Source of the DNA: Siphonodentalium dalli
Lineage: Eukaryota > Mollusca > Scaphopoda > Gadilida > Siphonodentaliidae
DNA: 64,000 bases
Reading direction: 5' to 3'
NCBI GenBank assembly: GCA_032622095.1
Contig: CP136068.1
Location: 15,479,729-15,543,728, forward strand
Shown here: positions 1 to 10,343 of the stretch, one piece after another
How the letters are laid out: each line of letters begins with the position of its first letter
Numbering within the stretch: position 1 is the stretch's first letter
Notes under the pieces: model-generated
Databases searched by the model: none
Told to the model about the DNA's origin: nothing
Seen by the model: only the letters and a program-made list of their open reading frames with translations
Translations under genes and position numbers: made by a program

Positions 1-1551
1 AAACGAAAAACTTACCCATCTTAAAATCGAAAATTTATCGGAGAATTGATCATTTTTCACCCGCATCCTACCGGTACCTTAAATTAATCATTCAATGATA
101 ACAAAACATTAAATTGTTACTCTTAGTCTTGGGTACCTTTTTTCAAACATCTCTAAAGTCAATTGTTTGTCATTATCGAAAATATTCTGAGGTGCATCCA
201 TTAATTATTCTTGACAATCATGAAAAGTTCAACAAGTGATTTCGACGAACTCTGCGTGCTCAACTTTTGAACTTCGCCACGGCTATGCCAATTTTAAACA
301 GCTCATCAAAAACATCGAATGAAAAACAGAATAATCATATATATATAATGAACAACTGCGATTTAGGCCCTACCACTAAAACTGACAAAGGAAAAATGTG
401 CTTCACTCCTTCAGATTAAATATAGTTCCCACACCAGACGACGGAAGTTTGACAAAACGGCATTATAACTTCCCAGAATTCAACACCAAAACGAAATATA
501 AATCGGGATATGCTCTAGAATTGTTATAATTGCGAAAATGACACGATGCTTATACTTACATACATACACACACATCATTATAAACTTGATTTCATGTATT
601 TCCGTCTTTTAACCCTTATTTGGACTTGTTTTCGGTTGTGTTCGGTTATGTTCGGTTGTGTCCGGTATTCATAGTGACCGGAGCTCTGGGAGTGAGACAC
701 CAATTCCTGGGACACCAGGGACAGAGATGCTGATATGCATATGGAAACATGTTTTTTCTTCAATTTCGAGTCTGTATTGCAGCCCTCATAATTGGCTACG
801 ACAATCGGCAATCCCGAAGCCATTTGCTGAAGCAAACTGGGCCACGGTTAAGGGTTGCCGTAGCAGATTGCTGAAGCCAAAAAATCTGAATTAAAAGGGC
901 TGGTGTGACGGTGTAATTTAGCCCTAGTTTATATACAACTAATACAAGTTAATACTGACAACTAGCAGCTAACATATTCATCCATATCACCGGTATTTAC
1001 GACATCCCGTTTATGGGGATATTACTATGGCCTATGCCCAGGCTATGGGCCCATCACAATTTACTATAAGATGGACTCAATCATTCACAATCAGACTCAT
1101 TCAGAGGGAAGTAAGGGAGTGTTAAGTAGGTATTTGCGCTTAAGCAAATAATTGATAGACACATATTTGAATTTACCTGTGCATGTAGCAAGTACATTTA
1201 ACAATAGTAGCAGTGAAAGAGTTTGAAAACACATTTTGTGGAAACGAATTGTTGTTGGCTTCATAATCATAAGTAGCTCATTAATGTCATTAGTGCTTCA
1301 ACTGCTGTGTACAGTGTAGTGTATTCTTCAAGTATGATCCACCGTCCAGTTTCCGATGAATTCACGATTAAAACACCTCATTCTTCTTCAGACTACGGCT
1401 TGCAGCGATGCTTGGACATCCGTCTCGCAGAGGAGTAGATTTTTACAAAGTGTAATAAGTAGCTGTTTATAAGCATATGTAACCGACAAGCAAGAAGGCG
1501 ATAGAAGAGGTTTTATAAGGGAGATAATTCTATTTTTAGTCTATTGTAGTC
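1..1551. other. Unassigned AT-rich DNA, no supported gene
   Basis: No convincing coding region, RNA gene or complete transposon is visible. Overlapping frames of 78-85 codons on both strands around 578-894 cover a minisatellite and show no recognisable domain. A short TA run lies near 337-350. This is likely intergenic or intronic DNA. Confidence 0.5.
631..665. repeat. 10-bp minisatellite, about 3.5 copies
   Basis: The decamer TTCGGTTGTG occurs at 631-640 and 651-660. A one-base variant (TTCGGTTATG) lies between them at 641-650, and a decayed fourth copy starts at 661. Seen directly in the sequence. Confidence 0.8.
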
Positions 1552-1612
1552 TTCCTTCACATAGAAATCGGATATATAAAGTCTTTATATATTCGATTTC
1601 TATGTTCCTTCA
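1552..1612. mobile_element. 45-bp palindromic insert with 8-bp target-site duplication
   Basis: The octamer TTCCTTCA occurs at 1552-1559 and again at 1605-1612. The 45 bp between them (1560-1604) is one near-perfect palindrome. It starts CATAGAAATCG and ends CGATTTCTATG, with arms pairing around T1582 and a single G-T mismatch (1571/1593). An 8-bp duplication is the size made by hAT and P superfamily transposases, and the CA...TG termini fit an inverted-repeat element reduced to its two ends. The palindrome and duplication are observed; the superfamily is inference. The alternative is a chance or templated insertion. Confidence 0.55.
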
Positions 1613-1879
1613 GCTGTGGCCAAGTCAATGGCGAAGTGAGGGGACTGAACACTGTTTTGCAGCTTGTGGCACAGTTTGACAAAATATTAAAGGTGCTCAC
1701 AGAAACCATAGACTTTAGAACTTGACATGGGAAATGCTTAAGATTCTTGTTCTGGTATTTGTACTAATAAAACTCAATTTTATTTGTCTGTTTGTTCATT
1801 TGCCCGGCTTATATAGCCGGGAGGTATTAAAAGGGAACTAATAATTAATTAAACTAAATAACTAATTACATAATCAAAA
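1613..1879. other. Unassigned; contains an AATAAA motif
   Basis: No gene is seen. AATAAA at 1766-1771 followed by T-rich sequence resembles a polyadenylation signal, but no upstream coding exon could be established. Confidence 0.3.
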
Positions 1880-2700
1880 TAGTTGCAATCTGGTCAGTGA
1901 AAATTGACAGGCATGGACAAATTGACACATGTAAGCTTATAGAATATGTGCCGTTGACCCCAGACAACTTATAAAGGGGTACAAGTAAATTATATGATCA
2001 ATAGAGAGCGTTTAGTATCACCTCAGATGCAGAAGATATGTGAGACAAGAGCATCGTTGACTGACCATTGGAATGTCATGCGATAGACACATTTGACACA
2101 AGATGACCTAAACTTAAAGGTGGGGCAAATAAATTAAGCCTATATGGTAAATAAAGAGCGTTTATTATCAGTCCATAAGATATGTTGGGGAATTGGTGCA
2201 CAAATACAATGACGTGGGGAATGTCACGGGATAGGTTCTGTTGACCTCAAATAATTTAAAGAGGCACTATTAATTAACAATAAAGAGCGTTTATTATCAA
2301 CTTAAAATATAGATTTAACTTTATCCAGAGAGGCATGCAACAGGTGCTGATTTGAAATGACACTAGTAATTGATGCAGATTGGTTACATGACCAGGATAA
2401 TGCCATATAATATGCGCCTTTTACATCAGGTCACATCAAATGGGACTTATAAATTATATGATCAATAAAGAGCGTTTGTTATCAGTCCAGAAAATGTGTG
2501 GGGAAATTGGTGCACAAAAGTAAAATGACGCGGGGAATGTCACGATATAGATTCTGTTGACCTCAAATAATTTAAAGCGGCACTAATAATTAACAATAAA
2601 TAGCGTTTATTATCAACTTAAAATATAGATGTATTTTTTTTCCGGAGAGGCATGCAACAAGTTCTGATTTGAAGTGCCACTAGTAATTGATGCCTGATGT
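1880..2700. repeat. Degenerate ~315-bp tandem repeat with recurring hairpin motif
   Basis: Two similar blocks, about 2146-2374 and 2460-2692, share long stretches such as GTTGACCTCAAATAATTTAA and GAGAGGCATGCAACA in the same order. A more decayed version lies to the left. Each block carries two copies of AATAAAGAGCGTTTATT or a one- or two-base variant (2150-2166, 2279-2295, 2464-2480, 2595-2611; a weaker copy at 2000-2016). That motif is a hairpin with arms AATAAA/TTTATT and loop GAGCG. No coding potential is evident. Confidence 0.7.
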
Positions 2701-2825
2701 CTGATTATAATAAGCTGCCTGGAGGACATGATTGATCTAATCTGATTACTCTTTCGCTGATAATCCAGATGACAGAAAAGACTGGTACCTGTCCCAACTC
2801 CTGCTACTCGCCCTGATCAGCTCTA

Positions 2826-3280
2826 TAGGTTACACTGGTGTAAATAAGGTTCCGAGCGACATCTAGCGGATGCGGGAGGAATATATATGAGAGAATAAAA
2901 TAGACACTGGACCCTGATTGGTGAATAGCCTTGTGTGCTTTTCACATAAAAAAATTATCACACCTCTTCCCTATGATTTCCCATAAATAAAATAACAATT
3001 GGCACAGGAATTAACCCTTTGTAGTGAAGTTTGAATTTTTTGGTGTGGTCTAAAATGTGACTGTATTTTTTTATGCGGTTCTGACACTAGTTACGAAAAC
3101 ATAAGATTTAAAGGCGAATTCCCTGCTAGACAGACATGATTTTTTTGTGTAAAAAGTTTCCCAAAATGTCAATTTTTCAGATTTAAAGAAAATTTTGGAC
3201 CCAACATTTATATTGCCAACACTATACGCTAAAACGTTAGCACTGAGGCCTATGGAAAACATTTACACCAGTGTAACCTA
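2826..3280 (+). mobile_element. MITE-A copy 1 (non-autonomous inverted-repeat element)
   Basis: This 455-bp element has perfect 20-bp terminal inverted repeats at 2826-2845 (TAGGTTACACTGGTGTAAAT) and 3261-3280, counting one TA at each end. The TA fits a Tc1/mariner-type target duplication. Each terminal repeat is itself nearly palindromic (TTACAC, TG, GTGTAA). There is no transposase. This left-most copy differs from the others by TGAGAG for GGAGAG and GGTGAATA for GGTCAATA in its left half, and its left flank is CTCTA instead of CGCTT. Confidence 0.85.
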
Positions 3281-4182
3281 AAGGGAAAATATAGCTTTTT
3301 ATCATTTTTGATTCCTGGGAGTCACTTTAAAGCATTTTTAATGCATTTTACAGAGCCTGGTCTTTCAGTCCAATGAATATCTCATGCTTGGTGTGGCTAT
3401 TCTTGCTGCTGATGTCTTCTTTCACTAACATCAGCCAAAAAAATAGTAAGATTTTTCATAAAAAATGCCAATTTTTCAAGGTATTTTCAAAAAAATTCAA
3501 GGTGGTAATAGTCACATGATAATGCAAATGACCCATATAAACATGAGCATGTCAACGACACATATATCAATTGTTATAAGAACCTAATCTAACAAGTATT
3601 TTGGATTTTATAGCCAGTGATATACAGATATATATCATAAAAGTGTGTCATTTCCACTGGTGGGTATGGTCATTTGAAGGTTAATATCACTAAAACTTGG
3701 ACACATTTAAGAAAATGCTTCAGCAATTCAAAGAGAGCATATCTTTATTCAACTAATTCAATATACACCCACATCCAGTTATCTTGGATCACCCTTGCAG
3801 ACCTGAAAATGTCATATTTTATTCTTCAATGTGCTGATAAAGTCATGCGCTTGATGCTCAGCTGATCAGATCTGGACTCAATGACCTCACATCACCAGAA
3901 GTTCTCTCATGGAAAGAATATTGTACAGTCTTCCATAGCTGATCCAAGTTTGCAACACCAGACCCCTAAAACTGAGTGAAAATGGGGCCTGAACATGACT
4001 GGTGGTGGAAAATTGTGCTTTTTTGATGAATAATTTGTTAAAGGGGGTGGGGTTAAATTGTGTGTGATAAATAAAGAACCACAGAAGTGATATTGTTTTT
4101 GAACACATTTTTTCCATTGACGGGCAATTCTGAAGAAATGTAGGGAGTTACAATTATTCCGCGAAAAAGCGGGCTATCGCTT
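3281..4182. repeat. Array A spacer (representative of three copies)
   Basis: About 902 bp lies between MITE-A copies, repeated at 4638-5539 and 5995-6896. It contains small hairpins, such as TGATATA...TATATCA near 3619 and CCGC...GCGG just before the next MITE. No family, gene or RNA is recognised. If the array arose by unequal exchange between flanking MITEs, this is a captured piece of host DNA. Confidence 0.7.
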
Positions 4183-4637
4183 TAGGTTACACTGGTGTAA
4201 ATAAGGTTCCGAGCGACATCTAGCGGATGCGGGAGGAATATATAGGAGAGAATAAAATAGACACTGGACCCTGATTGGTCAATAGCCTTGTGTGCTTTTC
4301 ACATAAAAAAATTATCACACCTCTTCCCTATGATTTCCCATAAATAAAATAACAATTGGCACAGGAATTAACCCTTTGTAGTGAAGTTTGATTTTTTTGG
4401 TGTGGTCTAAAATGTGACTGTATTTTTTTATGCGGTTCTGACACTAGTTACGAAAACATAAGATTTAAAGGCGAATTCCCTGCTAGACAGACATGATTTT
4501 TTTGTGTAAAAAGTTTCCCAAAATGTCAATTTTTCAGATTTAAAGAAAATTTTGGACCCAACATTTATATTGCCAACACTATACGCTAAAACGTTAGCAC
4601 TGAGGCCTATGGAAAATATTTACACCAGTGTAACCTA
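4183..4637 (+). mobile_element. MITE-A copy 2
   Basis: Same length and termini as copy 1. It carries two variants shared only with copy 3: GATTTTTTTGG where copies 1 and 4 have GAATTTTTTGG, and AAATATTT where they have AAACATTT next to the right terminal repeat. Confidence 0.85.
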
Positions 4638-5539
4638 AAGGGAAAATATAGCTTTTTATCATTTTTGATTCCTGGGAGTCACTTTAAAGCATTTTTAATG
4701 CATTTTACAGAGCCTGGTCTTTCAGTCCAATAAATATCTCATGCTTGGTGTGGCTATTCTTGCTGCTGATGTCTTCTTTCACTAACATCAGCCAAAAAAA
4801 TAGTAAGATTTTTCATAAAAAATGCCAATTTTTCAAGGTATTTTCAAAAAATTTCAAGGTGGTAATAGTCACATGATAATGCAAATGACCCATATAAACA
4901 TGAGCATGTCAACGACACATATATCAATTGTTATAAGAACCTAATCTAACAAGTATTTTGGATTTTATAGCCAGTGATATACAGATATATATCATAAAAG
5001 TGTGTCATTTCCACTGGTGGGTATGGTCATTTGAAGGTTAATATCACTAAAACTTGGACACATTTAAGAAAATGCTTCAGCAATTCAAAGAGAGCATATC
5101 TTTATTCAACTAATTCAATATACACCCACATCCAGTTATCTTGGATCACCCTTGCAGACCTGAAAATGTCATATTTTATTCTTCAATGTGCTGATAAAGT
5201 CATGCGCTTGATGCTCAGCTGATCAGATCTGGACTCAATGACCTCACATCACCAGAAGTTCTCTCATGGAAAGAATATTGTACAGTCTTCCATAGCTGAT
5301 CCAAGTTTGCAACACCAGACCCCTAAAACTGAGTGAAAATGGGGCCTGAACATGACTGGTGGTGGAAAATTGTGCTTTTTTGATGAATAATTTGTTAAAG
5401 GGGGTGGGGTTAAATTGTGTGTGATAAATAAAGAACCACAGAAGTGATATTGTTTTTGAACACATTTTTTCCATTGACGGGCAATTCTGAAGAAATGTAG
5501 GGAGTTACAATTATTCCGCGAAAAAGCGGGCTATCGCTT

Positions 5540-5994
5540 TAGGTTACACTGGTGTAAATAAGGTTCCGAGCGACATCTAGCGGATGCGGGAGGAATATAT
5601 AGGAGAGAATAAAATAGACACTGGACCCTGATTGGTCAATAGCCTTGTGTGCTTTTCACATAAAAAAATTATCACACCTCTTCCCTATGATTTCCCATAA
5701 ATAAAATAACAATTGGCACAGGAATTAACCCTTTGTAGTGAAGTTTGATTTTTTTGGTGTGGTCTAAAATGTGACTGTATTTTTTTATGCGGTTCTGACA
5801 CTAGTTACGAAAACATAAGATTTAAAGGCGAATTCCCTGCTAGACAGACATGATTTTTTTGTGTAAAAAGTTTCCCAAAATGTCAATTTTTCAGATTTAA
5901 AGAAAATTTTGGACCCAACATTTATATTGCCAACACTATACGCTAAAACGTTAGCACTGAGGCCTATGGAAAATATTTACACCAGTGTAACCTA
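5540..5994 (+). mobile_element. MITE-A copy 3
   Basis: By eye essentially identical to copy 2, including both interior-type right-half variants, consistent with recent duplication of the interior unit. Confidence 0.85.
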
Positions 5995-6896
5995 AAGGGA
6001 AAATATAGCTTTTTATCATTTTTGATTCCTGGGAGTCACTTTAAAGCATTTTTAATGCATTTTACAGAGCCTGGTCTTTCAGTCCAATGAATATCTCATG
6101 CTTGGTGTGGCTATTCTTGCTGCTGATGTCTTCTTTCACTAACATCAGCCAAAAAAATAGTAAGATTTTTCATAAAAAATGCCAATTTTTCAAGGTATTT
6201 TCAAAAAATTTCAAGGTGGTAATAGTCACATGATAATGCAAATGACCCATATAAACATGAGCATGTCAACGACACATATATCAATTGTTATAAGAACCTA
6301 ATCTAACAAGTATTTTGGATTTTATAGCCAGTGATATACAGATATATATCATAAAAGTGTGTCATTTCCACTGGTGGGTATGGTCATTTGAAGGTTAATA
6401 TCACTAAAACTTGGACACATTTAAGAAAATGCTTCAGCAATTCAAAGAGAGCATATCTTTATTCAACTAATTCAATATACACCCACATCCAGTTATCTTG
6501 GATCACCCTTGCAGACCTGAAAATGTCATATTTTATTCTTCAATGTGCTGATAAAGTCATGCGCTTGATGCTCAGCTGATCAGATCTGGACTCAATGACC
6601 TCACATCACCAGAAGTTCTCTCATGGAAAGAATATTGTACAGTCTTCCATAGCTGATCCAAGTTTGCAACACCAGACCCCTAAAACTGAGTGAAAATGGG
6701 GCCTGAACATGACTGGTGGTGGAAAATTGTGCTTTTTTGATGAATAATTTGTTAAAGGGGGTGGGGTTAAATTGTGTGTGATAAATAAAGAACCACAGAA
6801 GTGATATTGTTTTTGAACACATTTTTTCCATTGACGGGCAATTCTGAAGAAATGTAGGGAGTTACAATTATTCCGCGAAAAAGCGGGCTATCGCTT

Positions 6897-7351
6897 TAGG
6901 TTACACTGGTGTAAATAAGGTTCCGAGCGACATCTAGCGGATGCGGGAGGAATATATAGGAGAGAATAAAATAGACACTGGACCCTGATTGGTCAATAGC
7001 CTTGTGTGCTTTTCACATAAAAAAATTATCACACCTCTTCCCTATGATTTCCCATAAATAAAATAACAATTGGCACAGGAATTAACCCTTTGTAGTGAAG
7101 TTTGAATTTTTTGGTGTGGTCTAAAATGTGACTGTATTTTTTTATGCGGTTCTGACACTAGTTACGAAAACATAAGATTTAAAGGCGAATTCCCTGCTAG
7201 ACAGACATGATTTTTTTGTGTAAAAAGTTTCCCAAAATGTCAATTTTTCAGATTTAAAGAAAATTTTGGACCCAACATTTATATTGCCAACACTATACGC
7301 TAAAACGTTAGCACTGAGGCCTATGGAAAACATTTACACCAGTGTAACCTA
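6897..7351 (+). mobile_element. MITE-A copy 4, mosaic right boundary of array A
   Basis: The left half has the GGAGAG and GGTCAATA states of interior copies 2 and 3. The right half has the GAATTTTTT and AAACATTT states of copy 1. Unique DNA (AACGGACCC) follows the right TA directly. The mosaic pattern fits exchange or gene conversion among MITE copies. Confidence 0.85.
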
Positions 7352-7481
7352 AACGGACCCTCCAACCGGAAGTGGATGAATCGTGAATCAAAAATGCAGA
7401 AAGTTGGATATTGAATGAATCGTCCGCCAACTTGACCTTGACCTTTGCGGCGACTTTGGGATTTGACTTTTAGCATTCTGG
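7352..7481. other. Short unique stretch between arrays A and B-outlier
   Basis: 130 bp separates the right terminus of MITE-A copy 4 from the left terminus of a MITE-B copy. Nothing is recognised in it. Confidence 0.5.
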
Positions 7482-7949
7482 AGGAATCAGGGAGCTAAAT
7501 GTGTTCTAGAGTCGGGGAACGAGTACACCGTGGAATTGCTAAAGGTGAAGGTAACTGACGAATGACCTTCACCTGATACATGCGACACGTTATTAAAGGA
7601 TGACATCGCGTTTATTTGATTTGTACATCATATCTAAATAATTTAAACTGGTGAATGAATGGGGGAATGGATTTTTGTGAGCGGGAAATTTATTTAACTA
7701 GCTGCTGTAGTTCTGGATTTGTCCAGATCAAATTTGGCTGTGGGATAGCCCTGTCGTACACTTGGGGATTTATTTTAAAAAGTAAACACATGACTTACCG
7801 GTATGATTTTTCGTCCATTTTCGTGATCAACTGGTGTCAATCTAGCCGGGTAAACATCACTGATATGGCCTGCAGGCTTCAATTCAGTGAATTTGGCAGA
7901 AACGTTAACACTGTCGCCTATGGGAAACCATTTAGTTCCGTGATTCCTA
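7482..7949 (+). mobile_element. Diverged MITE-B copy at the left edge of the outlying repeat
   Basis: It starts at GGAATCAGGGAGCTAAATG and ends at CCGTGATTCCTA, the two MITE-B termini. Many substitutions separate it from the array-B copies (GGGAATGG for GGGAACGG, GGAATTGC for GGAACCAT/CCT, an added ACCGGT near 7796). The left flank is GGA, not TA, so homology to the satellite begins precisely at the element end. It reads as an older or less homogenised copy. Confidence 0.85.
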
Positions 7950-8814
7950 TAAGAAAAATTTGAATTTTACGAAATTTCACGTTTCGCCTTGATAAGTTGT
8001 TAATTTCATATTTTCTTATTTTCAAATGATAATGACCACATTTTGGACAGATTTTAAGAAGAAAGCATGGACTCGCCTGTAGATAGTAAAGAAAGTGATA
8101 AATCTGGGAGTTTTGCATCGACATCAGGTACCATTAGGGGGTCAGAGGGTGTAAAGTCCCCCTCCCCACAATTTTGAGGAGTGTTAACCCCCCCCCATTG
8201 GGAAAAGGTGGCAGTTGACCTAATTAAGCTTCCGGCACCCAGTAGCCTTATTGGGGATCGTAGCCCCACCCCAAGTGTGTGGGGGGGGGGTGATGGCATC
8301 ACAACTAGAGTTACTGTCGTGCAAGACTGTCATGGCAGGTTTGTTAAACAGACAGTATGCCCTGTCATCTGGTCAAATTGCATGCCTGAGGCTTTGTCTG
8401 ATGTTGTATCATTATGTTTAGATATTTCAATTGACTTATGGTTGCTTTATATTGCTATTAAAGTATTTTTAATTTAAATTTTCTGTTAATTTTGGTAAAT
8501 CTTTATTATAATCTTCATTATAAATTGCCAAATTCTGAACGAAAAGGGTTAAAATTGGACAAGATATCCCTCTCAAAATGTATATTAACATTTCCTCTTC
8601 AATTTAGTAATAGTATGGTATATAAGGGCATACTTCAGTTATACGAGATGCATCAGCTAATAAAATTTAAATGAATGACACAAATTTTTAAGGATGCCTC
8701 ATATTGAACAAATAAACCACTACTGCCCGATATAATCCATTTTTGGTTTCAGTAAGGTCTATATTTGGATAAAATACTATAAGAAACGCTGTCTTTTACA
8801 CATATACATATATA
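7950..8814 (+). repeat. Diverged single core unit of satellite B
   Basis: Collinear with the ~890-bp core of array B (CAGATTTT..GAAG, GTAAAGAAAGTGATAAATCTGG, C-tracts, G-tract, TGATGGCATCAC, GTATATAAGG). It carries many scattered substitutions and small indels and lacks the AACAACAAAAAATTA segment present in every array core. Frames of 82-98 codons here are by-products of the repeat. Confidence 0.85.
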
Positions 8815-8972
8815 TAGGAATCAGGGAGCTAAATGTGTTCTAGAGTCGGGGAACGAGTACACCGTGGAATTGCTAAAGGTGAAGGTAACTGAAGAATGAC
8901 CTTCACCTGATACATGCGACACGTTATTAAAGGATGACATCGCGTTTATTTGATTTGTACATCATATCTAAA
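8815..8972 (+). mobile_element. MITE-B copy, left part, split by a 3.5-kb insertion
   Basis: The copy begins at the TA after ...CATATATA and follows the MITE-B sequence to ATCTAAA at 8972, where homology stops. The sequence that should come next (TAATTTAAACTGG) resumes at 12487, so one element has been split in two. Confidence 0.85.
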
Positions 8973-9031
8973 CAAGAAAACTAAGATGCATGCATCAGGT
9001 CGGCCGTGAACTATCTACCATAGAATTGTTG

Positions 9032-9425
9032 TAGCTATCGATTATACATTTTGGAACACCTGTCTGTATGTATGTGTGTATGCATGAATGCATGTGTGTA
9101 TGTGTTATAGACTCTAACACTGCTCGACTGATCCGACTCGGATTTGGTATTTAACATGTCAACTTGACCTCGCTCATAGGCATGTTTCTGGACCTTGACC
9201 GATCCGACTAAAATTTTTTGTGTAGGACTACTTCGATCCCGGGAGCAATAGGGACGGGTCCAATTTCACGTGGGACCATGTTCTCGAACGTGTTGATATT
9301 GGCATGTTTCTGGACCAATTGAACAATAGTTTGGCCAGACGCTGTATATACTGGGTACTGTCCAGATGGAGGCGATCACAAAAAAATCCCTAAATAGTCC
9401 GAACGAAGTAGAGTACATCAGCTAG
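9032..9425 (+). mobile_element. Helitron-like degenerate repeat, unit 1
   Basis: The unit is delimited by AGCTA at both ends: GTAGCTATCG at 9032-9041 and CATCAGCTAG ending at 9425. It opens with ATTTTGGAACACCTGTCTGT and ends with CCGAACGAAGTAGAGTACATCAGCTAG-like sequence. A short GAAG-centred stem followed by CTAG resembles Helitron 3' ends. No Rep/helicase is present. Assignment is tentative; a plain tandem repeat is the alternative. Confidence 0.35.
9062..9106. repeat. Impure GTAT/GCAT microsatellite
   Basis: A TGTATGTATGTGTG-type run interrupted by GCATGAATGCATG, lying just inside the left end of the Helitron-like unit. Confidence 0.7.
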
Positions 9426-9924
9426 TTTAATATATATTTTGGACATTTGTCTGTCTGTTTGTCTGTTAGCTATGGCCGGGAAAACTGCCGGACAGATTTG
9501 ACGAAATTTGATACCTAGGGGAAATTATTTCCAGGGAGTATTTTGGACGGGTCAAATCTTGATCCCGACCTGACTTTGATATTCAAAAAGATCAATTCAA
9601 GGTCAAATCTGATAAAACGGAAGTATTTCAACGAAATTTAATACCTACTGTTACCTTTGTCCCAGGAGTGTTTAGGGTGGGTCAAATCATGACCCTGACC
9701 TGATCTTGACATTCAAAATTGTCAATTCAAGGTCAAATCGGGTACAGCCGGGCGGATTTCGACGGGTACTTTTGTCGTGACTTTTGTCCGGGGAGTGTTT
9801 TGGACGGGTCAAATCGTGACCCGACATGACGTTCACCTTTAAAATGGTCAATTCAAGGTTAAATCGCGCAATTCTCCGAAAATCAGAGGGGAACATCCCG
9901 GACGAAGTCGGGTTCACCAGCTAC
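9426..9924 (+). mobile_element. Helitron-like degenerate repeat, unit 2, with ~125-bp internal repeats
   Basis: It follows unit 1 with no gap, opens with the related ATTTTGGACATTTGTCTGTC and ends CGGACGAAGTCGGG...CACCAGCTAC. Inside are three diverged copies of a ~125-bp module around GGTCAATTCAAGGTCAAATC and GGGTCAAATC (about 9541, 9671, 9791). The 76-codon minus-strand frame (9687-9917) comes from this module repetition. The matching unit boundaries are observed; the Helitron label is inference. Confidence 0.4.
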
Positions 9925-10091
9925 TATTATATATTTCTAGATTTAGTTACAAACTAAATACCTGTATATTGACAAAGAAATGTTTGACAAATATATCTGT
10001 ATCAATATTACCATACGGGTCATTAAAATAGATACGACGAAACAAATTTTGAAGGGTGCATGTATCAGGTAAATTTTTATATTTCAAATGA

Positions 10092-10290
10092 TGACAGGAA
10101 TGCGGAAAGTTGAAGTACCTACGTAATACTGGCTATCCGAATGAAGAGATATACATGTATATAAAAACCATAATAGAAGATGACTGCTGGCGACAATATT
10201 TTCCAAAAAAATTCAAAGCATTCGATAGCTCCCATCTAGTTGTCAGCCCGAAGATCAATATGAAGTTTGGTGACTATCAGATGAGGGATA
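10092..10290 (+). repeat. Diverged dispersed repeat, copy 1
   Basis: Shares TAATACT, CGCTGGCGAC-like, ATTCGATAGCTC, AAGATCAATATGAAGTTTGGTGA and ATCAGATGAG-like segments in order with 11262-11440. The overlapping 77-codon frame (10110-10343) has no recognisable domain and no counterpart frame in the second copy, so it is treated as non-coding. Confidence 0.55.
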
Positions 10291-10343
10291 TGTATGTACA
10301 GTTCCTAAACAATTCAGTCATGCAAAAGAGGATCAAACAGTAA

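Larger units (their letters stand above)
2826..7351 (+). repeat. Array A: MITE-bounded tandem array, period 1357 bp
   Basis: Left termini of MITE-A occur at 2826, 4183, 5540 and 6897, exactly 1357 bp apart. The order is MITE, spacer, MITE, spacer, MITE, spacer, MITE. Spacers are about 902 bp and nearly identical (for example a single G/A change in CAATGAATATC at the second spacer). The array starts and stops exactly at MITE ends: different unique DNA lies left of 2826 and right of 7351. This is the product expected from unequal crossing-over between two MITEs flanking one ordinary genomic segment, although composite transposition is possible. The 63- and 76-codon frames recur only because the unit recurs. 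Confidence 0.93.

Noticed and set aside
578-894. Overlapping 85-codon minus and 78-codon plus frames, with a stretch vaguely like a glycosyltransferase motif on the minus strand
   Set aside because: The resemblance covers about a dozen residues only, the rest spans a minisatellite, and there is no supporting exon structure.
1334-1438. 34-codon frame with an upstream splice-acceptor-like CTGTGTACAG and a downstream AATAAA, possible terminal exon
   Set aside because: Too short and unrecognised; the acceptor and polyadenylation motifs are common by chance in AT-rich DNA. Transcript data would be needed.
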